From positions 16,797 to 80,796 of the forward strand of contig JBEIDF010000001.1 in NCBI GenBank assembly GCA_040383605.1: a DNA stretch of 64,000 nt. The letters are read 5' to 3'. The stretch is from M3007 sp040383605. GTDB taxonomy: Bacteria > Bacteroidota > Bacteroidia > Chitinophagales > Saprospiraceae. The translations under genes and the position numbers were made by a program. Below, piece after piece: positions 52,480-59,981 of the stretch. Numbering within the stretch: position 1 is the first letter of the stretch; each line of letters begins with the position of its first letter. Below the pieces are notes generated by a model that was not told the origin of the DNA, did not search any database, and saw nothing but the letters and a program-made list of their open reading frames with translations.

Positions 52480-53508
52480 ATGCAACAAGCTATCCTTTTT
52501 GTCGCTTTTTTAGGGATTCCCTGCGTTTTATTTGCGCAGCGTCATGCTGACTGTAAGTCGGCGATGGAGATTTGTAAAAAACAGACCTACACCATCGAGC
52601 GGGTTGGCGGCGAAGGCGCCGACGCGCAGGAGGCCGATTTTGTCGCCTGCTTTATGAACGGGGACAACTTTGGGCAGGCAGAAGAAAATGCAACCTGGAT
52701 TAAATTTGAAATCAAGGAAAGCGGTTCCCTGACCTTCGCCATCACGCCACTCCAAAAGACGGACGATATAGATTTCGTGGTGTTCAGGCTGCCGGCAAAC
52801 GGCAATTGCGCCGAAAAACAAATCGTGCGCTGCATGGCAGCCGGCGACAGCGAGGACGCCGTGGACAGCCCCTGCATGGGCGCCACCGGACTGCGCGAGG
52901 GCGAAACGGATTCCAGCGAAGATGCGGGCTGCGCAGACCCCGGCGATAATACCTGGCTGGCGCCCCTGCAGGCGAAGGCCAAAGAAAAATACGTCTTGCT
53001 GGTCAGCAATGTCAGCACGGCCGGTCCGGGCTTTACGATCAGCTTCGGCGGATCGGCGAAATTGCCCTGCGATGAAGAACCCAAACAACCACCGGCCACC
53101 GGCCACCGCCCGCCCGCCTCCGCCAATATCAATGTCCGCCCGCCCGCCGCGTCCGCGCCGGCAACGATCGGAGGCCGTAAAGTCGAAGTGCGCGAATCGC
53201 TCAAGGTCAGTGCCAAAACTATTAAACTCCGGATATGGGATAGCCAAGTGGAAGACGGCGATGTGATTTCTGTCTATCTCAATGAAAAAAAAGTGGTGGA
53301 TCGCGTGGCGCTGTACGCCAAACCGCAGGAATTTACCATCCAGCTCCCCGAGGGAAAAGAACACTATATCACCGTGTACGCCGACGATTTCGGCAAGGCG
53401 GAGCCCAATACGGCGAAAGTACAGATTATTGACGGCAATCGCGAACAAACCATAGACCTCGTCGCCGGCAGGAGCAAACAGGAAAGTATTAAACTTGTCC
53501 TGGAGTAA
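52480..53508 (+). CDS. Hypothetical secreted protein with beta-sandwich domain
   Basis: A 342-aa protein with signal peptide MQQAILFVAFLGIPCVLFAQ. A first domain (~20-200) has six or more cysteines, and patterns such as 'NATWIKFEIKESGSLTFAITPLQKTDDIDFVVFRL' and 'YVLLVSNVSTAGPGFTISFGGSA' resemble the bacterial pre-peptidase (PPC-like) beta-sandwich. A Pro-rich linker (~205-235) leads to a C-terminal beta domain ('VSAKTIKLRIWDSQVEDGDVISVYLNEKKVVD') common in Bacteroidota envelope proteins. There is no T9SS sorting domain. Function unknown. Confidence 0.75.
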   Translation: MQQAILFVAFLGIPCVLFAQRHADCKSAMEICKKQTYTIERVGGEGADAQEADFVACFMNGDNFGQAEENATWIKFEIKESGSLTFAITPLQKTDDIDFVVFRLPANGNCAEKQIVRCMAAGDSEDAVDSPCMGATGLREGETDSSEDAGCADPGDNTWLAPLQAKAKEKYVLLVSNVSTAGPGFTISFGGSAKLPCDEEPKQPPATGHRPPASANINVRPPAASAPATIGGRKVEVRESLKVSAKTIKLRIWDSQVEDGDVISVYLNEKKVVDRVALYAKPQEFTIQLPEGKEHYITVYADDFGKAEPNTAKVQIIDGNREQTIDLVAGRSKQESIKLVLE

Positions 53509-53597
53509 AACCCTTTCCCTTGCCCCGGTGTTCTTGCGTATTGCTCCCTCCTGTTCCGGAGCGTTGAGTGTATTTTATAAGCAGACACGTAAATAGC

Positions 53598-54686
53598 ATG
53601 CTGGGATTCCGTTTTTCAAATTATAAGCCCAATCCCGACAAGGGAACCTTCGATCAGCTCTTCAAAATTTTCCAGGAGCTGATGCTGTACACGTCCGGGA
53701 ATGTGGAGGAGGCGCTCTCCTGGCTCACGGAATTGGACAAAGAATACCAACTCACCACGCCGGAATACGGCATCGGCGATTTTATCCGCGATCTGGAAGA
53801 ACGCGGGTACATCCGACGCGACGGGCAGGGCGAAAACGGCGCCGGACCAACCGCAAAACTCGAAATCAGCCTGCGGCAAAAAAGTCTGGACGATATCTTC
53901 GGCGATCTGAAGAAAACCAGAGCCGGCGCGCACAACACCTCCATCGTAGGCCGCGGCGACGAGCATACCGCCGATATCAAGCCATACGAATTTGGCGATA
54001 GCCTCGATCAACTCGCAGTAACCAATTCCCTCCGCAACGCGTATATAAACCACGGCATCGAATCGTTCCAGCTTACCCAGGACGACCTGGAAGTGCACGA
54101 AACGTTTTACCAAAGCCAAATGTCGTCCGTGCTCATGATTGATATCTCGCACTCTATGATCCTGTACGGGGAAGACCGCATCACGCCGGCCAAAAAGGTG
54201 GCCCTCGCGCTCGCCGAATTCATCAAAACCCGTTTCCCGAAGGATACGCTCGACCTCATCGTATTCGGCGACGACGCCTGGCCTATCGAACTCAAAGATA
54301 TCCCCTACCTCGAAGTCGGCCCCTACCACACGAATACCGTCGCCGGATTGGAACTCGCCATGGATATCCTTAAGCGCCGCCGCAACCCCAACAAACAGAT
54401 TTTCATGATTACGGATGGCAAGCCCACCTGTATCAAGATTGGGAAAAAGTATTACAAAAATTCGTTCGGCATTGATCGAAAAATCGTCAATCGCTGCCTC
54501 AACCTGGCCATGCAATGCAAACGGCTCGATATCCCCATCACGACCTTTATGATCGCCCGCGATCCGTATTTGGTTCGGTTCGTAGAGGCATTTACCGCTA
54601 CGAATAACGGAAAGGCCTTTTATTCTTCCCTGCAGGGGCTCGGCAGCTTCGTGCTGGACAGCTATAAGCGGAAAAAACGAAAGTGA
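53598..54686 (+). CDS. VWA (von Willebrand factor A) domain protein
   Basis: A 362-aa cytoplasmic protein. The N-terminal helical part (MLGFRFSNYKPNPDKGTFDQLF) precedes a VWA domain (~175-350) with the MIDAS motif D-I-S-H-S in 'VLMIDISHSMILYGEDRITPAKKVALALAEFI', a Thr in 'YHTNTVAGLELAMDIL', and an Asp in 'IFMITDGKPTC'. It resembles the stand-alone VWA proteins that work with MoxR-type AAA+ ATPases; no such ATPase is in this window. The ATG at 53598 is used because it starts the recognisable sequence. No membrane segment is seen. Confidence 0.85.
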   Translation: MLGFRFSNYKPNPDKGTFDQLFKIFQELMLYTSGNVEEALSWLTELDKEYQLTTPEYGIGDFIRDLEERGYIRRDGQGENGAGPTAKLEISLRQKSLDDIFGDLKKTRAGAHNTSIVGRGDEHTADIKPYEFGDSLDQLAVTNSLRNAYINHGIESFQLTQDDLEVHETFYQSQMSSVLMIDISHSMILYGEDRITPAKKVALALAEFIKTRFPKDTLDLIVFGDDAWPIELKDIPYLEVGPYHTNTVAGLELAMDILKRRRNPNKQIFMITDGKPTCIKIGKKYYKNSFGIDRKIVNRCLNLAMQCKRLDIPITTFMIARDPYLVRFVEAFTATNNGKAFYSSLQGLGSFVLDSYKRKKRK

Positions 54687-54692
54687 AGGAAA

Positions 54693-54716
54693 ATTGCGGA
54701 ATTCGAATTCCGCAAT
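54693..54716. terminator. Perfect 24-bp palindrome behind the VWA gene
   Basis: ATTGCGGAATTC is followed directly by its reverse complement GAATTCCGCAAT. It has no loop and no adjacent T-run, so terminator function is uncertain; a binding site is an alternative. Confidence 0.45.
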
Positions 54717-54755
54717 CGCCCCAACCTTTCCGTGTTGTTTGCCCGTCTATGCAGA

Positions 54756-54821
54756 TAAGACCTTGTTCAGATTTTGACGCTGTGGCGAAACTGAAAAAAT
54801 TTTATTTTTAACAAGGTCTAA
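54756..54821 (-). mobile_element. S-family MITE-like element, short copy S3 (internal deletion)
   Basis: This 66-bp unit starts TAAGACCTTGTTCAGATTTT and ends TTTTTAACAAGGTCTAA. It equals one end of S2 (right end, read on the minus strand) with the middle and the other arm missing. In S2 an internal AACAAGG lies where this copy jumps to the terminal AACAAGGTCTAA, so deletion between those short direct repeats explains it. It still has matching ends (AGACCTTGTT/AACAAGGTCT). Confidence 0.75.
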
Positions 54822-54849
54822 GTAACGTTCAAACAAAATACAATACGCT

Positions 54850-56118
54850 ATGAAAATCCGCTACCTGCTTCCGCTGCTTTTTGCCTTTCCCCTGGCGGCC
54901 TTCCTTTTCTCGGGCTGTCTTAAAGACCAATGTACTTCTACGCGCACCTTTGTGCGGTTCGATCCGGTGTATAAAACCGTGGCGGAATGTCGCGCCGAAC
55001 CGGTTTTTGAAGGCCCCCGCCCGCTCAAAAATCCGGGAAAAATATACTATCGGGGGAATTACCTGTTCATCAACGAGTTTCAGGAAGGCATCCACGTAAT
55101 TGATAACAGCAACCCTTCTGCCCCCCAACCCATCGCATTCTGGCGCATCCCCGGCAATGTGGACATGGCTGTAAAAGGCGATTACCTGTACGCCGACCAG
55201 TACATGGACATGCTGAGCATCCGCATCAGCAACCTGCTGCAGCCTGCCCTGGTTTGCCGCCGGGAAAATGAATTCTCGCTCATGGGCTTCGATCCGTACC
55301 GCGGTTATATTGTAAACTACGAGCGGTCGGAAAACACAGAGGTAGTCCCCTGTAATGAAGGCGGCAATAACACTTGGTTTCGTCGCGGCGAGGCAATTTT
55401 TATTGATGCTGCCGACGGGCTCTTTAACAGTAATAACGCCCAGGGCGCGACGGGCGCGCTTTCGCAAGCCGGCGTCAGCGGCTCTTTCGCGCGCTTCGCC
55501 CTCACCGGGTCTTATTTTTACACAGTGGATCACCAAAACCTGCGCTCCTACGACGTGAGCAACCCGGCTTGCCCGGTTAAACTCGACGAAACCGTCGCCG
55601 GTTGGGATATCGAAACCATTTTCCCCTGGAAAAACTACCTCTTCCTGGGCGCGCGGAATGGTGTCTTTGTATTCAACAACAGCAATCCGGCAAAACCCGT
55701 CCACAGCACGACTTTCTGGCACGCCACCGGCTGCGACCCCGTGGTGTGCGACGACAAGTACGCCTACGTCACCGTGCACGACGGCACAACCTGCAACGGC
55801 GATATCAACCGCCTGCTGGTGGTCGGCATCGAATTCCTGCCGCAAACCGCCCAGTTGGCCTCCTATGACATGAAGCGCCCCATGGGCCTGAGCGTCAGCG
55901 ACACGCACCTGTTTCTTTGCGATGATGGCCTTAAGGTGTTCGACAAGACCAATCCGACCCAGCTGAAGCAAATCGCCCACGTCAAAAACCTCGACAGCTA
56001 CGATGTGATCCTGCTGGACGACACCCACCTCCTGCTCATCGGCAAAGACGGGTTCTTCCAGTTCGACGTGACAAATCCGGCACAGCCGGTGGAGATCAGC
56101 AGAATTCTGGTGCAGTAA
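54850..56118 (+). CDS. LVIVD-repeat lipoprotein
   Basis: A 422-aa lipoprotein: signal peptide with lipobox F-S-G-C near residue 23, then about six repeats of 40-50 residues of the LVIVD/beta-propeller kind ('GKIYYRGNYLFINEFQEGIHVIDNSNPSAPQPIAFWRIPG', 'VKGDYLYADQYMDMLSIRISN', 'SYFYTVDHQNLRSYDVSNPACPVKLDE', 'LFLGARNGVFVFNNSNPAKP', 'LFLCDDGLKVFDKTNPTQLKQIAHV'). Such propellers are surface-located and of unknown function. It is the first gene of a tight four-gene run of exported proteins, preceded by repeat S3. Confidence 0.85.
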   Translation: MKIRYLLPLLFAFPLAAFLFSGCLKDQCTSTRTFVRFDPVYKTVAECRAEPVFEGPRPLKNPGKIYYRGNYLFINEFQEGIHVIDNSNPSAPQPIAFWRIPGNVDMAVKGDYLYADQYMDMLSIRISNLLQPALVCRRENEFSLMGFDPYRGYIVNYERSENTEVVPCNEGGNNTWFRRGEAIFIDAADGLFNSNNAQGATGALSQAGVSGSFARFALTGSYFYTVDHQNLRSYDVSNPACPVKLDETVAGWDIETIFPWKNYLFLGARNGVFVFNNSNPAKPVHSTTFWHATGCDPVVCDDKYAYVTVHDGTTCNGDINRLLVVGIEFLPQTAQLASYDMKRPMGLSVSDTHLFLCDDGLKVFDKTNPTQLKQIAHVKNLDSYDVILLDDTHLLLIGKDGFFQFDVTNPAQPVEISRILVQ

Positions 56119-56129
56119 CAGCGAAGGGT

Positions 56130-56600
56130 ATGAGGGACAAAAACAAACTGTTTGCCGCAGCTGGGCTTGTAGCGCCGCTTCTTTTTCTCCTCGTAATTTG
56201 GACGGCCTCCTGTACCTGCAATTATGTTGATTGTGCAAGCAACGACTTTCTGAGCGTTCGGTTTTTATCCGCACAAGACAGCAGCGAGTTGATGAATACC
56301 GGCACGTTGAATTACGATAGTTTGACCGTTCGGCGGATAGCGGCCAACGAGGTTTCGGTATGGAATCATCGCTTGTTTGATTATCCCGATACGGTATTTG
56401 ATCTGAGCATCGAGACCGGACAGGATTTAACAGGTTACAGTTTCCAGGTTGGACAGGAAGCTCCGGATACGCTTTTTATATTTTCTGTAAAAACAAGCGA
56501 TTCCCGCTGTTGTGCCGGCGTGTACATACTGGACTATGCGCTTCTGGGAAATGATACGATTTTCTCAAACAATAATGGAGAACTGCTGATCTATCGCTAA
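56130..56600 (+). CDS. Hypothetical lipoprotein
   Basis: A 156-aa protein with an N-terminal hydrophobic segment (~8-26) ending T-A-S-C, a lipobox, followed by further cysteines (CTCNYVDC). The mature part is beta-rich and acidic ('FLSVRFLSAQDSSELMNTGTLNYDSLTVRRIAANE') and ends with 'GNDTIFSNNNGELLIYR'. It starts 12 bases after the LVIVD gene. No family recognised. Confidence 0.7.
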   Translation: MRDKNKLFAAAGLVAPLLFLLVIWTASCTCNYVDCASNDFLSVRFLSAQDSSELMNTGTLNYDSLTVRRIAANEVSVWNHRLFDYPDTVFDLSIETGQDLTGYSFQVGQEAPDTLFIFSVKTSDSRCCAGVYILDYALLGNDTIFSNNNGELLIYR

Positions 56601-56622
56601 AAAAGTGTCAAAATCTTGAAAT

Positions 56623-57012
56623 ATGCATAAATCCTTTATAGTATTACTCTGCCTGTTGTCTTTCACGGCCTGCAAAAAGGAACAGGACTGCACCAAACCC
56701 GCCGGCCTCGACGGCGAATGGGAGTGGGTGCAATCCTTCGGCGGCTTCGGCGGCTGGACAATTACGCCGGAAAGCGAAGGATACCGGATTAAGTTAGTAA
56801 TTGACGACTTGCTGTATCGCGAATACAGAAACGACTCTTTGATCTGGGAATCGCAATACGACTTGGTGATTCGCCCGGATTCCGCTTGGAACACCAATAC
56901 GTATATCGAATTTGACAACGGCAATGTACAAGCCATCTATTTCGATCGGGATACGCTGAAACTATACGAACTGCACGCCGACGGCTTCAGTCACGAATAT
57001 AAAAGGAAATAA
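56623..57012 (+). CDS. Hypothetical small lipoprotein
   Basis: A 129-aa protein: MHKSFIVLLCLLSFTAC lipoprotein signal (lipobox F-T-A-C), then a lipocalin-like strand pattern opening 'GLDGEWEWVQSFGGFGGWTITPESEG' and 'LWES'-type repeats. The 'L.G.W.WV.S.GG..G..I.P...G' opening is common in short Bacteroidota lipoproteins. It starts 23 bases after the previous stop. Function unknown. Confidence 0.7.
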   Translation: MHKSFIVLLCLLSFTACKKEQDCTKPAGLDGEWEWVQSFGGFGGWTITPESEGYRIKLVIDDLLYREYRNDSLIWESQYDLVIRPDSAWNTNTYIEFDNGNVQAIYFDRDTLKLYELHADGFSHEYKRK

Positions 57013-57016
57013 TCCT

Positions 57017-57745
57017 ATGCATCCGCAACTTTTGATCTTATTTGTCTTCCTCGCCGGCTCCATCGCCGCCCAGGATTCGCTTCCCTGCCGCGATATTCTC
57101 TGGATGAGAAGCGGCGACCGCTTTCAGGGTAAAATATTATCGTATCAACCGAACGGCGAAGTACACTTCCAAACCTGGAACGGTACGGATATTTGGACGC
57201 GCACCGAAAGTATCCGCCGGATCACGCAGCATTGTGGAAAGACCCGGCGCTACGATTTCAAGGAACGCGGCTGGTACCATGCCACACGCGGCTCCATTAC
57301 GTTCGGGCGCGATTACTACGGCTATACGACCGGCGGGCTCAGCCTGCTGCACAGCAGCGGTTACAGCCTGGAGCGCCGGCTCGGGTTCGGGCTGGGTTTT
57401 GGACTGGAAAATTACGCCATGAGCGAAACGGGGCCTGCCTCGTATCCGGTATTCGCAGAAATGCGGGGCTATACCCGTGCTCATCGGGTGAGTCCGTTCT
57501 ATGTGGTCGGTGTGGGCGGCGCTTTCGCAGGCAACGCCGAACCGGGCTGGAACCTCGAGAACGACTGGCGCGGCGGCTGGATGGCCCTCGCGCAAACGGG
57601 CATCCGCTTCGGCAACCATTTTACGATACACGCCGGCCTGCGCCTCCAGCGCATGACGAATACCTGGGCCTCCGGGAACGGTAACCGGGGCGAAAATCGT
57701 ATCCTGTACCGCCGGGCAGAACTGGGTATCGGAATTTTGTTATAA
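57017..57745 (+). CDS. Hypothetical outer-membrane beta-barrel protein
   Basis: A 242-aa protein with signal peptide MHPQLLILFVFLAGSIAAQ and a short N-terminal domain ('DILWMRSGDRFQGKILSYQPNGEVHFQTWNG', similar to small 'GDxxxGKI' beta motifs). A barrel-like C-terminal half follows ('SLERRLGFGLGFGLENYAM', 'VSPFYVVGVGGAFAG', 'FTIHAGLRLQRM', ending ELGIGILL). It starts 4 bases after the preceding lipoprotein, so the four genes 54850-57745 look like one operon. Repeat T1 follows directly. Confidence 0.7.
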   Translation: MHPQLLILFVFLAGSIAAQDSLPCRDILWMRSGDRFQGKILSYQPNGEVHFQTWNGTDIWTRTESIRRITQHCGKTRRYDFKERGWYHATRGSITFGRDYYGYTTGGLSLLHSSGYSLERRLGFGLGFGLENYAMSETGPASYPVFAEMRGYTRAHRVSPFYVVGVGGAFAGNAEPGWNLENDWRGGWMALAQTGIRFGNHFTIHAGLRLQRMTNTWASGNGNRGENRILYRRAELGIGILL

Positions 57746-57748
57746 AGT

Positions 57749-57907
57749 ACCTGGTTAGCAGGATCGCTGTCTGGCCCAAAAAGTCCCATTTCCCGCCATA
57801 CTTCGCAATTTTTTTTGACCATAGCGCTGCTATGGCCTGCAAAAAATCGCTTCGTCTGGCGAAAAACGGATCCTTTTTTGGCTCATACGCAACCTGCTAA
57901 CCAGTTA
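57749..57907 (+). mobile_element. T-family MITE-like element, copy T1 (complete)
   Basis: This 159-bp element has terminal inverted repeats of about 16 bp (CTGGTTAGCAGG at the left, CCTGCTAACCAG at the right). The arms pair over most of their length (for example CCAAAAAG...CGCCATACTTCGC against GCGATTTTTTGC...), closing in a perfect CCATAGC-GCT-GCTATGG stem-loop at 57819-57835. A second copy, same orientation, is at 63861. It ends 6 bases before the -7 box of the sigma-factor gene. Confidence 0.85.
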
Positions 57908-57912
57908 CGCCA

Positions 57913-57920
57913 TAAATTTG
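57913..57920 (+). promoter_or_regulatory. Putative -7 box at the start of the ECF sigma gene
   Basis: TAAATTTG is an exact TAnnTTTG match lying between the end of repeat T1 and the GTG at 57925, only 4 bases from the start codon. Any -33 element would fall inside the repeat. Confidence 0.45.
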
Positions 57921-57924
57921 TGTA

Positions 57925-58488
57925 GTGGCATTTTTCGGAAAAAAAACATACACCGACGAGGAACTCGTACGCGCCTGCGCCCGCAATGACCGGCGGGCGC
58001 AGGAAGCGCTGTATCGCCGCTTCTTCCCGGGTATGCTCCGAATGTGCCTGCGCTATACCCGGGATGAAGCCGCAGCACTCGATATCCTCAACGCCGGTTT
58101 CCTCCGCGTGTTCCAAAAAATGGACACCTTCGCCTTCAAGGGAAGCTTGGAAGGCTGGATCCGGCGGCTCGTGTATCACGCCATCGCCGATCACTTCCGA
58201 AATAACGCCCGGTATCTGCACTTTCTGGTGCTGGACGAACAGGACGATGCCGTCGCAGAGCAGGGCCACGACCGGCTATTCGAAGAAGATATCCTCCAAC
58301 TAATCCGCCAACTGCCGCCCACAAGCCAGACCGTATTCCGATTGTACGCCATCGAAGGGTACTCGCACGCTGAAATCGCCGAAACCCTGGCGATCAGCGA
58401 GGGCACCTCTAAATGGCACCTGTCCACCGCCCGGCAACGATTGCGCGCACAACTGGACAACCAATACCCCGAAAAAATCAGAAGCTGA
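57925..58488 (+). CDS. RNA polymerase ECF sigma-70 factor (1)
   Basis: A 187-aa alternative sigma factor. Region 2 (~25-95) has 'ALYRRFFPGMLRMCLRYTRDEAAALDILNAGFLRVFQKMDTF' and 'LEGWIRRLVYHAIADHFR'. Region 4 (~125-180) is 'QLPPTSQTVFRLYAIEGYSHAEIAETLAISEGTSKWHLSTARQRLRAQL', a helix-turn-helix for -35 recognition. It starts with GTG. The sequence type (KMDTF.FKGSLEGWIRR, EGYSH.EIA..L.I..GTSK) is the common Bacteroidota ECF group. A one-TM protein gene follows after 51 bases and is its probable regulator. Confidence 0.93.
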   Translation: MAFFGKKTYTDEELVRACARNDRRAQEALYRRFFPGMLRMCLRYTRDEAAALDILNAGFLRVFQKMDTFAFKGSLEGWIRRLVYHAIADHFRNNARYLHFLVLDEQDDAVAEQGHDRLFEEDILQLIRQLPPTSQTVFRLYAIEGYSHAEIAETLAISEGTSKWHLSTARQRLRAQLDNQYPEKIRS

Positions 58489-58539
58489 CTTCCGCCTGTT
58501 GGAAAATTGGATCCCTGCAGGCCTCACGACCACCATGCT

Positions 58540-59802
58540 ATGCGCAACACAGATTTATTCTCAAAATCGGAGATAGCCGACCGCGGCTGGGCGGATATGC
58601 GGCGTACCCTCGACCGCGAAATGCCGCAAAAACGCAAGCGCCGGGTTATCTTCTGGATATTCCTGTGCGCCGCCGCGCTCGCAGGCGCAGGCCTCCTCGC
58701 AAGGCAAAACCGGCACGCGCCGCCGCACCGCCCCGTACCGCCCGCTAAACCGGTTGCGCCCGGCCCGAAAGTCGCCGCCGCGGCTTCTGTCGGCAGGGAA
58801 GCCGCTGCAGCAAGCACTCGCCGTGCAGCACCCGCATCGAAAGTTCCGGCGCCTCATCGGCAGCTTGTCGCCGAAACAACGCCCGCGATGCTGCCTGCTG
58901 CGCTGGAATTGCCCAAGAGCGCCCCCGGCACAAGCGCTGAAATCGAAGCACGCCCGCAGTCCACGCCCATGGCGGAAACTCTTGCGCTTTTCTTGCCGGC
59001 AAACGAATTGCCGGCGCAAGTCGCCTCCGTGCAACCCGCCGCCCTGCGCTCCAGGCGCGCGGAAGCGCCCCCGATCCAACTCCGTAAAACGCCCGGGATC
59101 CGACCTATACGGCCTGGTATTTACGCCGCCGCGCGGCTCAATCCCGCGTCCGGCGCACTTTCGCCATCGGCGGGGCTACTGGCCGACTGGCGCTGGTCGG
59201 GCAGATTTGGCCTGCGGGCCGGGGTTGGCTATCAGTACGAACGATTTCCGAGGGCAAGCGCCCCCGGTGTGCTGCTGTCGGAAACTGCCTATTCCAGCCT
59301 CACAGGCGACGATCGCGTGCTGGATAATAATAGCGCCCTCGGAACTGGCGGTATTGTTGCAGGCAAGGTGCTGATTCCGATTGCCAGCCTGCACCGACTC
59401 GAGCTGCCCCTACAGGTATATTGGCAGGCGCACCCGCGCTGGCGCGCATACGCCGGTGTGCAATGGCAGTACACGTTTCAGGCGCAAGGCATGGGTTCCG
59501 TGGTGGAACTGGATACCAGCAGGGTGCTGCTGCTTCCAATCGGCGATACCAACCGACTGGCCGCCGCGCAAACCCGCGGTTGGGCCGGCTACTTCAGCCT
59601 CGGGCTGAGCCATGCGTTCAGCCGCCGCATGGAACTGGCTTTGCAGTACCATGCGCGCGCCAAAATCCCATTGAATAACCGCCTTGATTATGATCCCGCG
59701 TTCAATTTGGCGGATCAGTTAGCCCAATACGCCCGCGCGCCCTACGACCGGCAGGCTGCCTCCATCCGGCAATTTCAGCTCCAGGCTGTGTGGAAATTTT
59801 GA
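58540..59802 (+). CDS. One-TM protein with periplasmic linker and C-terminal beta-barrel-like domain (sigma partner)
   Basis: A 420-aa protein. A short N-terminal cytoplasmic part (~1-35, 'FSKSEIADRGWADMRRTLDREMPQKRKRR') precedes one membrane helix (~36-54, 'VIFWIFLCAAALAGAGLLA'). A Pro/Ala-rich linker of about 140 residues leads to a C-terminal domain of amphipathic strands (~195-420) typical of outer-membrane barrels ('GIYAAARLNPASGALSPSAGLLADWRW', 'FGLRAGVGYQYERF', ending FQLQAVWKF). Its position behind an ECF sigma gene suggests an anti-sigma or signal-transfer role. The ATG at 58540 begins the conserved-looking part. No anti-sigma family motif (ZAS) is seen. Confidence 0.75.
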   Translation: MRNTDLFSKSEIADRGWADMRRTLDREMPQKRKRRVIFWIFLCAAALAGAGLLARQNRHAPPHRPVPPAKPVAPGPKVAAAASVGREAAAASTRRAAPASKVPAPHRQLVAETTPAMLPAALELPKSAPGTSAEIEARPQSTPMAETLALFLPANELPAQVASVQPAALRSRRAEAPPIQLRKTPGIRPIRPGIYAAARLNPASGALSPSAGLLADWRWSGRFGLRAGVGYQYERFPRASAPGVLLSETAYSSLTGDDRVLDNNSALGTGGIVAGKVLIPIASLHRLELPLQVYWQAHPRWRAYAGVQWQYTFQAQGMGSVVELDTSRVLLLPIGDTNRLAAAQTRGWAGYFSLGLSHAFSRRMELALQYHARAKIPLNNRLDYDPAFNLADQLAQYARAPYDRQAASIRQFQLQAVWKF

Positions 59803-59981
59803 GTAAATCGCCGCGCGAATTGGCCGTTTTGTAAAATACGCGCAACTTTGGGCTTTCAAAACTACTTGGCAGCATTTGGCGCCTGGCGTGGATAATTTTC
59901 CCAAGGCCAAACAGGGCGTGGAAACAATTCCGGGTTCGCTTGAAGAACCAGGTGCTGATCAGGTTAAATGTCAGAACGTGG

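Noticed and set aside
53095..53160. Possible tandem DNA repeat in the proline-rich stretch of the secreted protein
   Set aside because: The CCACCGGCC-type repetition is short and is explained by a Pro/Ala/Thr linker in the protein.
54829..56274. 481-aa minus-strand frame opposite the LVIVD lipoprotein
   Set aside because: Shadow of the repeat gene on the plus strand, which has a signal peptide and recognisable repeats.
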